Source: Arbacia lixula
Taxonomy: Eukaryota; Echinodermata; Echinoidea; Arbacioida; Arbaciidae
Assembly: GCA_963669155.1 (NCBI GenBank)
Contig: OZ022589.1
Coordinates: 15,200,272-15,264,271 of the forward strand
Direction of reading: 5' to 3'
Length of the DNA stretch: 64,000 nt
The translations under genes were made by a program, and so were the position numbers. The notes under the pieces were generated by a model, which searched no databases, was not told the DNA's origin, and saw nothing but the letters and a program-made list of their open reading frames with translations. Shown here one piece after another: positions 1-11,024 of the stretch. How positions within the stretch are numbered: position 1 is the stretch's first letter; each line of letters begins with the position of its first letter.

Positions 1-53
1 GATCTCGATTCATAACCAACGGTGGGTTCATAAGGGCTATCAATATGGACCCA

Positions 54-473
54 CATATGAAGAGCTTGTTTGCAAAAGGGGTTAGATCCACTTTAGACCA
101 TTCTGAGAAAATCAACTTTTTTTATACCCCATATTGCAATATTTTTATGCGAAACTAAATTGTCATGATATACTATCCTATCATGTGAACATAAAATTGG
201 GTATACAAGAAATCTACCTGTCTTCATAATTTTATAATATTTCTCCCCAAGAATTACCTTTGTGGATCTAGCCCCTTTTGCAAACAAACTGAAATGGATC
301 TAACCCTTTTTAAAAAAAATAAGTTAAATTTTCTTTGCCATTTTTTTTCTCTTTTAATGGGAATTTCAAATTTTCTTTGGTATCTCTAATAGAGCTACTT
401 CATACGATACCACAAAAAATGAAATTGGATGAAAAATGGATCTAACTCCTTATTCAAATAAGCTCTTCATATG
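54..473. mobile_element. 420-bp inverted-repeat (foldback/MITE-like) element
   Basis: The first 37 bases (54-90, starting CATATGAAGAGCTT) and the reverse complement of the last 37 (437-473) differ at four positions. The reverse complement of the inner part of the left arm also recurs internally at about 262-287 (TGGATCTAGCCCCTTTTGCA onward) with one mismatch, so the element holds a nested inverted copy. The interior is AT-rich with no transposase. This structure is typical of non-autonomous foldback DNA elements. No target-site duplication was identified. Confidence 0.82.
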
Positions 474-525
474 CATTTTGTGTCTTTTTAACAGATATGC
501 GGGGGAAAAAAAAACGTATAGTGCG

Positions 526-675
526 GGGCCCCCTTACTGCCCATTCATCAATAAATATCCGCGTGCGAGTTTTTGTATTCAAGAGGTATAGCTTATATTA
601 GGGCCCCCTGCCTGCCCACTCATCAATAAATATCTTTGTGCGAGTCTTTGTATTCAAGACGTGTAGTATTTGTTA
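526..675 (+). repeat. 75-bp tandem duplication
   Basis: Two units, beginning GGGCCCCC at 526 and at 601, share CATCAATAAATAT, GTGCGAGT, TTTGTATTCAAGA and GTATAGT or GTGTAGT. The period is exactly 75 bases, with about a dozen differences between units. Confidence 0.8.
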
Positions 676-2249
676 TTAGCCAGATCGAGACTTCATCTCA
701 ATCGAAGATTTCAGAGCGTATTCCCTCAAATGTATTTACCTAAACTACACATTTTTGCTTATTTCGTTTTACTTATGACCGAGCGGGAAATCCACCCGCA
801 TTCCCCGCGTGTCTTATCTACCTGTAATTCCGTTGGCTTGTCCGCTATGGACATACAGTGCGGTGAAATTAAGGTTCCCTTTGCCAATACCCTTGATCTA
901 ATGTGTGGCAGACTGATACATAATCAATGGCTTATGTGGTACGCGGTTGGTTCTCAACGGTGTCAGCGTGATATGTACGATAGAATGTTATGTCAAAAAG
1001 AGAGCGTGCGGACATGAATAGTCGGAACATGTGTGTATATAAATTATGGTCATTTGGGGAGTTTGTATGGTGTTTATATGGTTTTCCAAACAAAGGTCGT
1101 ATTTTCTCAGGGTAGGCCCATTAGTGTGAACGATGTCTTCCATAAGGGTACGGCATTAACCACACGACTAACATGACTAACTAAACGACTGCTCTATGGC
1201 ATTTACGTGCAAAAGGTTAAAAAGTTGTAAATTGCGACGACTGCGAATGGCGCTGAAGATTATTCATTAAATGTATTAAAAAAATGTTTACTGCATTATC
1301 CAGTAAAGTTTAATGTTTTTAAATTTCCATCCGATTACACGTTGAGTAGTTTATTTTTGACTAAGTACAGATATTTGTTTATCTTGTATATATTTGTATA
1401 ATTGTCCAAACAACGGTAGTGTCCACTTGTGCAGCATTTATAGTTACATGTATATGTAGGGCAAAATTATATTTCTTGGCCTCGTCATATTGCTGGTAGA
1501 TTGCTGGTAGAATTAACGATACTGAGTATTACATCCGTCTGTTCGTCCACATCTACCGTACGTCAACACGCAATTTTTACATATTGTACTGAGCCATTCA
1601 TATAAAAAACAATTTTAACCTGGCTTGAACACGTCCTATGGCATTGGTTATGTATTATGGCAATAATGAAAATGTAACATAGATTTAAATAAAGCCTGTT
1701 ACAAGCAATCATGATAATTGTGTGCTACACGGATTCCATGAAAACAAAATTAATGTCTACAATCAAAAGGCGTAGATTATTAAAATATGTCACCAATAAA
1801 CTATGTTAACGGAAACAGTGCGAACGAATATTACATGTTTACAAAACAAGCATCATTAAACATGCCAATTTTGAACGAATGACACGTGTCTTCAGTAGTT
1901 TATATACACACAGTTCATTATTGTTATGTAAGGACAAAACATCACGTCTTCCTCTCGAATCGTTTGCTTGATTTATTTTCGCTTTTCTTTTATTCATGCA
2001 GATTTCCGGCAATGAACGATGCGCATCACATAATCAAGATTTAAGAGCAAGAAAGGTAAGTTGAATCGACTTTACTTCCTGTACTTTTTTCCCTATCCTT
2101 TGTCCAAACAACACAACCTTACGAGCGTTATCGACAAATGACATGCAAAGGAAATGCAACATGATTTCGCTTTCCAAAAAGAGCCATCTTTCTTGGAAGT
2201 CGTCACTTATTCTGAATTCGTTTGCCACTTACATTTCGCACGTCGTATT
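676..2249. other. AT-rich unique sequence, no gene seen
   Basis: The longest open frame (670-1017, plus) starts at TTG rather than ATG, lacks splice sites or a recognisable domain, and is probably chance. A short direct duplication of ATTGCTGGTAGA lies at about 1489-1512. Confidence 0.6.
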
Positions 2250-2294
2250 TGTGTGTGTGTATGTGTGTGTGTGTGTGCGTGTGTGCATGTGTGT
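2250..2294 (+). repeat. GT microsatellite
   Basis: An interrupted (GT)n tract with ATG and CGT interruptions. Confidence 0.9.
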
Positions 2295-2925
2295 TTATGT
2301 TCTGTTTAAACGTTGTTGAGCGGAGTTGTCCTCTACCTGATGATGAAATTGTAGCGTGAGAACATCCCCGGTATGTATGGACGATTACCCCATAACAATA
2401 CAATGTTCTTGACTTATTAACTTCTCCTGTCTCATTGATGTATTTTTGAATAAGTAATATGATACAAATCTCATGAAAGAACATTTCATTTGGCGCACAT
2501 AGGGTTTAACCAAAAGGCTATGTCACGAGATTGGATGCTACTAAACTTACCATTCTTTATACTCTTCCTAAGTTACCTCACTTACGGATCAACATATCTC
2601 ATGATTGCGAGCTACGAACTTGAGTCAGACTAAGATAAGTATGTAATGTATACATGCTATGGATCGTGGACAGACTGCCAAGTAATATTCTACTCTTTGG
2701 CAACGCATCAACATTCATCGGGTATACTTAACCTCGGATTTAGTGGGATGCGGCACCTTGTTGAAATGAAACACCGTCCACCCATCCGGGTCTTCGTGAC
2801 AAAAGACCCCTCTATGCCCCGCTACATCCCCGCTCCTTCAGCGGGGGTCGAGGATGAGAGGGCGTGGATGGAGAAGTAAATAACGCAAAAGTCTGACAGA
2901 TGTATGTAAATATACAGAAAGAAAA
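2295..2925. other. Unique sequence with a relic of a dispersed repeat
   Basis: No gene recognised. Bases 2483-2511 (CATTTCATTTGGCGCACATA, then GGGTTTAACC) match the tail of the dispersed short repeat also seen at 6.8, 39.5, 45.9 and 59.6 kb. Confidence 0.5.
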
Positions 2926-2928
2926 AGT

Positions 2929-2991
<63 letters not shown>

Positions 2992-3008
2992 AGAGAGAAA
3001 TATAGAGC

Positions 3009-3058
<50 letters not shown>

Positions 3059-3080
3059 AAGAGAAAGAGAGAAAGAGAGG
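2926..3080 (+). repeat. Compound GT/GA microsatellite
   Basis: About 25 GT units (2927-2976) run straight into interrupted GA repeats to about 3079. Open frames across it encode only Cys/Val or Arg/Glu dipeptides and are artefacts. Confidence 0.95.
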
Positions 3081-3227
3081 GCCAAGGAAGGGTGGGCCCT
3101 TTTAAATCGAGAGAATGGCATTAAGAACAATTAACTAAACAAGGAGAGGCTGGGAGACATTAAAGACAAAACATTAAGAAGTGTTAACGGGAAAAGAGAT
3201 TGATTTAGAAAAAGTGAGAAAGCAAAC

Positions 3228-3314
3228 GTGAAAGAGAGAGTGAGTGAGAGAGAGAGAGTCAAAATAATAAATGCATATATAGAAAGATGGAAACAGAGAG
3301 AGAGAGAGAGAGCT

Positions 3315-3347
<33 letters not shown>

Positions 3348-3364
3348 TAGAGAGATAGAGAGAG

Positions 3365-3413
<49 letters not shown>

Positions 3414-3424
3414 GATAGAGAGAG

Positions 3425-3467
<43 letters not shown>
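3228..3467 (+). repeat. GA array with 60-bp higher-order period
   Basis: Interrupted GA repeats contain an exact 60-base unit, GATAGAGAGATAGAGAGAGA then CCGAG and pure GA, repeated at about 3347-3406 and 3407-3466 with identical interruptions. Confidence 0.9.
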
Positions 3468-3470
<3 letters not shown>

Positions 3471-5057
3471 TTAGGGATTTATCATGGAGATTACATTTTG
3501 TTTTACTTGCTGGTGCCTCTCACATTGCAAATGCATGTATTCCTCTTAAATATATACGTACATTGATATGTAGATATACTCAGAAGATGGAAAGCTGTTA
3601 CGGTGACGATCCGTAATTAGTGTTTGTCTATTTCTATACGGTTTAGACTCGGCGAATTAATAACCTCGAAAAAAATCCTCTTTTCGCAGAAATATAATCA
3701 TGGAATATTCATCGTATGTTTTTTAGCTGTCCGCAAGATTACTCGCTCGCTCTTCTAAGCATAGTATCTACCACAACGAGAAAAAGCTCACTCACCGTAT
3801 ATCTTAAAGGTCTCATACACACGTACAGGGAGTCGTCAATGCATACTTCCTGTGAACGTATTTCACTTGTTTATCAAAATATGCACACTACGGCCCTGAA
3901 CGCAACATGAAATCGGAAATAATCCTCATTGATAACATGTTTTATTGTATACAATTTGGCCTTATCGTTTTGAACCAAGGGGCACTCTTGTGTAGAGGTA
4001 TTATCGTGGAAGTGACGAGGACTGAAATGGAATTGGCGTTATTAAGTAATATATTTCATGATTAAGCGTACATACGGACTGTTTATATAGATTAACATTA
4101 TTTTACCAGATACCATGCAAATACAAATCTACTGTTTACAACATTTTGATGTGTGATTGCCCTTACTGGTACTGACTAGTCGCGTTGTTAATGATTTGGC
4201 CAAGTGTAATTTTCCCGTTCAACGTCAGTCAATTCATGTATCTGTTGTATGTACAACACATTGATCCGTGTCCCATTTAATGTGTCTTTATGGAATTCTA
4301 ATGTGCCGTTGTGACTTCAACAGGAAATGAAATACATGTATGTACCGTCTAGAAACCCATTCGTTTCTTGCATTTTCCAATTTGTCATCAGTATGCAAAA
4401 TGTAACTTCCATAATCCCTCTTGATAGCTTTTAGATCGAACAAATCAAGAATCTTCCCTGTCCTCCTACTCGGTCATTATATCTGGAATATTGAATTTCT
4501 TAGACAAGTGTAGACATGGAGTGGGGAAGTGGCGAAGGGAAATCACCGAACATATTGTCATACGAAATATCGAGACATCTTTCCTGAGGCAAAATTATGA
4601 TTATGTAACACATTGCGATTAAATATGTCATTTGTTTAATCTTTAAAAAGCATTAATCCAGGAAAAAACCTATTGGCTTATGTCATATTTCATTATTGAT
4701 GCACCAATGGTGCAGAGAGGATTAATTATCTCGTTTCCATTATTTCGTAACGTATTCATACTTTGCTAATATTTGCACTAAACGGACACACCCCTCGCAA
4801 GCCTTTACTTGCTTATGACGTTCGCAACATATGCAAACACTTTTTGCAGTAAATTACACATCTATAACAAACTAGCTTACGCAAATATGACCTTTGGGTA
4901 TCACTTAGGCCTCTTTATTCTTGACTTGGCAAGAAAAACCAGTTAAATATGCGAAGAGCTAATAAACGAGTAGAGACATCCTTTCATTGCACAGTAATTA
5001 GCTTTATCTTAGTCGGTGGGAACATCATTCAGTTTACAATTTGTGCGCCAGGTAAAC
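3468..5057. other. AT-rich unique sequence, no gene seen
   Basis: No open frame over about 65 codons and no tandem structure was noticed. The frame at 3716-3910 has no recognisable features. Confidence 0.55.
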
Positions 5058-5100
5058 TGGGCCATGTTGCATATAGGTTTTCAATTAGTGTAACTTACCA
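5058..5100 (+). mobile_element. MITE end fragment (family with copies at 16.9 and 59.0 kb)
   Basis: GGGCCATGTTGCATATAGGT followed by TTTCAATTAGTGTAACTTACCAT matches the left terminal inverted repeat of the complete element at 59007-59174. The right half is absent; the homology stops at a G-rich patch. Confidence 0.72.
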
Positions 5101-5310
5101 TGGGCGGAAATCCCGGAGAGGGGGGGGGGGGGGTCCTTCCCCCCCCCACCAATTCGAAGAGGGGGGGGGGCACAATATCAAATGCCCCCCCACACTTTTT
5201 TCGGTCCTGTACCCCTAAAATATCAAATGCCCCCCCCCACACACTTTTCGGTCCTTTACACACACAAAACCTAATGTCTCCCCACTAATTTCGCCCCCCC
5301 CCCTCCAACT
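5101..5310 (+). repeat. Poly-G/poly-C patch with a 45-bp tandem repeat
   Basis: It contains G14 (5120-5133), C9, G10 and several C7-C10 runs. Inside it, AATATCAAATGCCCCCCC plus a TTTTTCGGTCCT block is repeated at 5174 and 5219 (period 45). Open frames here (Gly/Pro-rich) follow from the homopolymers and are not supported as genes. Confidence 0.85.
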
Positions 5311-6690
5311 GAGTGCACTTTCAGAGACTGGGCGAGATCAAAGAATTATGGAAAAAAGACACCCCCCCAAAAAATCCTTCACTACATGATTCAATTGCCT
5401 TTATTTATGTTTGTGTGTAGGGTGAGGGTTGGTGTGTGAGTAGGGGCGGGGGGGGCGAGAGAGAAAGGCGTGTCGGATGGGGAGGACATCGGAAGTTCTT
5501 TTCGGAAATGGAGGGGGAGGGAGGGGTTCGAGCCCAAAAGAGAGTATGACGAGGAAGATACCAGAGTGTTTAACCCGTTGCTTGTCACATTAACATTGTT
5601 ACATCAGCGATATAAGGGTCTTTGATTCCAGTTGCAGGGAAGGAATCAGCATTGCAATAAAGTTCACATCTACCGATGATGAGTGAGTGCCTTTTCGACA
5701 CAATTGTGGACTTTCAACGACATATCTAAATAACCAAATGAAATAAACCAATTAACTTTTGAATACGGGATCATTGTCATCCTCCACTCAATTCATTTCA
5801 TTAAAAGATTTTACAAAGTTTATGATACTAATTTATTACTTTATTATCTATATTTCAAATACATGATTTCTTTGCTGTACAGTTTGAGTCCTCCGGGTCT
5901 AATGTCTGTGTTTTCTTTAACCCGGTCCACACTTTTCTTCTGATTCGATTTTCATTCGTGTTTATATTTGCACGGTTTTAAATGCAATTTGTTTTTGCTT
6001 TTTAGTGAAAAGTCACTGATCTGAATTTGGCTTTTCATGCTCCACCCTTAGCCATACTGTGCTTTTCATAATGTCGGTTAGTACTCGCCAAAAAATCATG
6101 TCAATGACCGTACAACATTCAGGATTCATTTAGCAGGCTTATATTCTCTAAAGAAAAAACAGACACTCGAAGACATCTGACGAGATTACTGCAGATTCTA
6201 TTGTATTATTTCCTAGCACGGTTATCTTTCCGAAGCATCCCGCATTCAAACCACGGTACTGATTCTCAAGGGGGGCATGGTATTAATTCACGTCCATATA
6301 TCACGGCTCCATTAATTACCGGCAATCGAGGGGAATGGAATATACCGTACTTGGGACTAAAGCCCACAGGCCAATGCATTTCTCATGCATCTCTTTGTCC
6401 TTCAACGAGGTGCATGGCCATAACGTTGAGCTTTTAACTTATGATATAGTTAAGCTCACATTTTAAAATGACAAATGCGACAACGAGGCATGTGCCATTT
6501 ACATTAAATAGAGTTGAATGCGTACAAACTCTAATGGTATTTGGTTAAGCTGCGATAACAGTTGATAGCAAGTGTGACGATGCATCACGTGAAATAACTA
6601 ATTAGCACATCACGTGTCATTTAGAGACGATGTGAACTTCTAACGTTTAGGAGAAAAAAGATAATTATACATGTTTTGGCTCTGGAAGAC
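5311..6690. other. Unique sequence, G-rich at the start, no gene seen
   Basis: From 5415 to 5530 the plus strand is G-rich with GGGG runs. The remainder is AT-rich. The frame at 6201-6437 has neither splice context nor a recognised domain. Confidence 0.5.
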
Positions 6691-6955
6691 CCTGGTGGTG
6701 AAAACGTACATTAAAATTACCATACATCTAGGAAAATTAAAATTAAGTACTATTTTGGCTGTTTACCCTTTTTGTGCCACATGCGACTTTATTTACAAAT
6801 CATATACACAATTCCCACAGAGCAGCATTTTATCTGGCACACAACCCCTGGTGGTGAAAACGTGCAATAACTATATACATAATGCAAAAATAACGAATCA
6901 AAAAAATATTTTGTTTGACTTTAGAAGATTCTGGTCGTGAAAACGTATATTATTC
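6680..6955 (+). repeat. Three near-copies of a CTGGTGGTGAAAACGT block
   Basis: The block occurs at 6692-6707, 6848-6863 and (one mismatch) 6931-6946. Copies 1 and 3 match over about 39 bases including TTTGGCTCTGGAAGA or its variant upstream. Copy 2 instead abuts the dispersed repeat tail ATCTGGCACACAA. Confidence 0.75.
6769..6847 (+). repeat. Short dispersed repeat (CTGGCACACAA family)
   Basis: It holds GTGCCACATGCG near the left end and ACAATTCCCACAGAGCAGCA then TTTTATCTGGCACACAA at the right. The 59.6-kb copy has the same layout, and the ends are weakly inverted (TGTGCCA versus TGGCACA), as in a very small MITE. Confidence 0.6.
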
Positions 6956-7138
6956 ATGCACCTGACAAAGTACTCCTCGAACAGAATGCAAAGAAGCTTT
7001 GGACTGTAATGTCACAATTCACAAGTGTATTATGAGGATGACTGTCTGGCCTTGTATTGCGGACGCTGGTAATTGTTCTTTGGCAGGATAAAAGATCATA
7101 ATATCATGTTTGTGTTCGTATGTTTCCGATCTGAATAT

Positions 7139-7139
<1 letters not shown>

Positions 7140-7186
<47 letters not shown>

Positions 7187-7229
7187 AGAGAAAGAGGCAG
7201 ATGGATTATACTGATGTAGGAGACAGAAA

Positions 7230-7262
<33 letters not shown>

Positions 7263-7382
7263 GCAGAGGGATTATACTGATGTAGGAGACATAGAGAGGG
7301 AGAGAGAGAGAGAGAGAGGTAGAGAGAGAGAGATAGAAAGAGGCAGAGGGATTATACTGATCAAGGATACATAGAGAAAGAA

Positions 7383-7424
<42 letters not shown>

Positions 7425-7436
7425 GGAGAGAGAGAG
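7140..7436 (+). repeat. GA microsatellite with embedded minisatellite
   Basis: GA runs are broken by three copies of GAGGCAGAGGGATTATACTG then ATGTAGGAGAC, at about 7194, 7260 and 7340 (spacings 66 and 80). The third copy is diverged after ACTGAT. The minus-strand Ser/Leu-rich frames here are artefacts. Confidence 0.9.
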
Positions 7437-7637
7437 ACAGATAGACAGACAGAGAGAACGAACAAAGAGATTGTAAATGACATATTGAGAGAGAGATTGA
7501 GATGCGGAGGGGGCGAGAGAGAGCGAGCAAGAGAAAGAGATCAATGTGGGGAAGAGACACGTTGACTAAGGAGACTCGTAACTAACTGAGAGCGCGTCTG
7601 AAAAGCAACTTTCACCTGCATTAGAACGCGCGCCGAG

Positions 7638-7681
7638 CGCGAGAGATAGAGAGAGAGAGAGAGAGATAGAGAGGGAGAGAG
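7638..7681 (+). repeat. GA microsatellite
   Basis: Interrupted (GA)n with GATA interruptions. Confidence 0.9.
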
Positions 7682-7689
7682 TAGGCATT

Positions 7690-9013
7690 CTTTGTAACTC
7701 CTCCTCCTCCATCCATCCATCGCCCCAACCTATGCTCTCACCTCTTACCCAACACTCGGTCTCCTTCTGGCGACGCGTTCCCATCTCACTCCGCTCTCCA
7801 GACCCGCAGAACCTTACCAGTAGCACGCCAACACGGATAATTGCAACCAGACGGGGTGTCGTTAAGATGGATACCCGACTTCTCCGCATCTCGGAATGAG
7901 TAGCATCATCATCATCGCTCTTGGAGCGTGGACACTCGCATAAATACCTATCTGGAAACCGTTTCACCGATCTATATCTCCGATACGCCTTGAGTTACTC
8001 CTCAAGTCTTGAAGGTGCTATTCCGAACGGATTTGTTCTCTGGAGTACTTCAAGGAACCGTCTGTTAGTTGACTCTGCACCACCACGTGAGGAATATTAT
8101 CTAGCATTGACTTTGTTTGTTAGATAAGATTAAGGCTCTCAGCGACAACCTATGTTTGGATGTAGCCACATCGCATGGTCTTCTATCGAGTATACGGACG
8201 CTAAGCACACGATGGGGCGGTTAAACGGCACGTCTTGGCCTAAATTATGGAAGACGTGTGAGCTTTCTTTGGTGAGTATGCCAGATCTACACGATTTCAA
8301 GGCTGCACGTGTGGTTTCCATGAACAGTTTAGGCTATATTTATATCTCTTAAACGTCATGTCACTGCATGCGTCATTATCAAGAAATTGTACTAATTGGA
8401 AGGGCGTCGTCATGAATGATCCTGATATTGTGCACGAAGGCAATACACTCACCTGCATTTAAATAGAACAAAATGAAGGTCGGCATGTTGTGCTGCGCAC
8501 GCTTGCCTTTAATACATTATCTCGGGGCGTTAATTAGCATTCATAGCATTCAAAATCCCGTTAAAATGATCTAAATGTCCTATAATCCTGAAATAAACTA
8601 ATCAAAGGCATGAATGAGTACATGTTATAGTGCCATCCGTGAAATAAAGACGCCGCTAGGACAAAAGGATATTCGGTGAACTGTTGCGTAACACTGAAAT
8701 TAGCAGCATTGTATAATGGAAAGTTGACGCACGACACGTAGAGATTGTTAAAGTATCCAACCATCTGAAGCATCTCACAATGATCTTTGTATTCCTTTCC
8801 TGAATGAATGTTATTAGTACAGATATTGCCCATTGTATTGTTCACCTTGGTATTCTTTTTTCAAAACAAAACCAGATCCCCAGATGATCTGAACGTCGAA
8901 CAATTTTTCAAACTAAGCTGTGAATTTTCGACCGAAATTTTGTAGGTATATGATAACGTCGTTATATGCAACGATCTAAAATAAGGAAATCTTTGTCGTG
9001 AATAAGCCGTTTT
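7690..9013. other. Unique sequence, no gene seen
   Basis: Bases 7690-8110 are more GC-balanced than the surroundings and have modest open frames on both strands (for example 7566-7967 minus, 7921-8127 plus). None has a convincing start, splice sites or a recognised domain. Confidence 0.45.
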
Positions 9014-9222
9014 CGTCATGTATTCACCATTTTCTCCCTAACTGCCTAGTGACGCGTCATTTCGTTCACCTGTATTTCGTGATTCAGTTTCAATGGATTG
9101 AACGCACTCTATTACTAGTTTCTACTCGGACTCGGACCTCGGACAAGCTATCGGAATACCATTAGTAATATACTGTTTGGTCTACGAGAGTAGGATTGGC
9201 AGACATATGAAAATGGTATATA
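9014..9222 (+). repeat. Dispersed repeat, 9-kb copy
   Basis: Collinear with 61624-61851 over about 200 bases, with shared blocks TGTATTTCGTGATTCAGTTT, GAACGCACTCT, CCTCGGACAAGCTAT, ATACCATTAGTA and AAAATGGTATAT. The two copies are more than 52 kb apart and in the same orientation. Confidence 0.8.
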
Positions 9223-10998
9223 AAATAATGGGCTCGTAATTCAGAGGGGGGAGGGGTTACGTTAATAATAACTTACGGTAATAATCATACTGCGCGAAAT
9301 ACGATGTTGTACTTGCTCACAAGAGACAAGACAGACAAGGCCTTCCCCCATATTACAAGTTAATTAATTGTACAAACGATAAGCAATATATATGTCTTCA
9401 GATTTCAAGGTAAAAACCCGTTCCAATCAGAGGAAATCGTGCATCACCAATGTCCCTTCCATGCCAATGCAGATTCGTACTTTACTAATTAAACTTTACA
9501 TTTTTTTTCCTGAAAACGTATGACGCAAAGCTTGCATTGCCAATACATATCCAATGCGAAGGATTTCCAAACATGTGGAATTCGACCGAAATTATATTCA
9601 TGTATTTAACCTAACTATAATTCATTGTCTGATTTTCGACAATTTCTCAATAACCCAGATACAAATAGTAAATAGCTCATAATTAAACAAAATTGGCGAA
9701 TTACACTTCATGGAAGGAGTGCCACACTGACTCTATCCAGAGACGTTTATCTGGCAAACGTACATTTGAACTATTTCGTTGCTCCCTCTTCCTTCCCCCC
9801 TCCCCCCCCCCCCCCCGCCATCGAGGAGAGCACTTGCCATTACAAAATCGAAGTTAATGCTTACCTCGTCAAGTCGCCCTCTGCCTTCCCTGCGAATGTC
9901 AAGTCTGACGAGCGGCGCGTACTGTCATAACATATGATTGCATTATATCATCTTGTCTTCCAAGATTTGCAATAAGACCATTAGCCTTTTATTTGTGATT
10001 TTGCAGCAGGAACAACATGTCCAAAATCTCCCCCCCTCTTGTCAGATGATCAATTTGCGTGTTAAGTCTTAATACGGCGTTGATGCGTATTGAATACACA
10101 TAGATTGCAAAGAGAAGTGGCTTTTCCGGCTCGTTAAGCGTTAAAGAAGTTCACATACGTGTACGTGTATTCATCTTTGAATAACGTGCGGGGAAAACCG
10201 TGTTATCATGATCTGATGATGAAGTCTGATATGTGTTTTGACAAAGATTATTTTTGTGATGTGTTTTGTATTATCGATTATTCCACGCTAGAGTAAAGGT
10301 AGACTTTGAATTCATTGGTTGTTACCTGCGATTGGAGTACTTTTGATTCAATTTCAGATAAATTAAATTATATTTGAAACATTTATTTCTCCCTTCATAA
10401 TCATATTTCCCATGCAAACACAATACGTGTTTATTCATGTCATCAGGTAATGATACATTTCAATAACATATACCCCGAATAAAAATATATCAATTAAAAT
10501 TATGAGATAACAGTCTCTACATTTTAAGTATATATACAACGATCATACAGCAGGCGGCAAGAATCCTTCAAAACTTAAGGAAAATGCTATTAGCCGTCTA
10601 TCATAACCATAACGAGGTACATAAGGGATGCATGTGCCGTGGAATATCTTCGAGTTTTCTTCTGCAGAGGGTAACACCCACGCAGTGCAGTGGCAGTTAC
10701 AGCAAGACACGAAAACCATTAACGCAAGTAATATCTAGTACTTGTCATCCCCTCTTTTAAATTACGGTGACAATTTTGATCTTAAATAGGTATTATGTTG
10801 TTGCTATGAAAATTCTCAATTCATTTCAGAAAAAAAACGAAATTCATAGCATGAATGTTCATCGTATTCTGCTAGTAGCTCAATACCTTTGTTTTCCCTT
10901 GTAATCATGAAAACTACGTTCGTCTAGAGCGAAATATGCAGATTAAAATCGAACGTTTAATTGGAAGCGCTTTAATTGATATAGTGGTTAATGCGAAG
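9223..10998. other. AT-rich unique sequence, no gene seen
   Basis: Contains C15 at 9802-9816 and a short relic of the dispersed repeat at about 9745-9760 (GTTTATCTGGCAAACG). No frame of note. Confidence 0.5.
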
Positions 10999-11024
10999 CC
11001 CCCCCCCCCCACACACACACACAC
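10999..11024 (+). repeat. C12 run plus (AC)n
   Basis: Twelve C followed by about seven AC units. Confidence 0.9.

Noticed and set aside
670..1017. 115-codon plus frame
   Set aside because: Begins at TTG, overlaps the end of the 75-bp tandem duplication, and shows no splice sites or recognisable domain.
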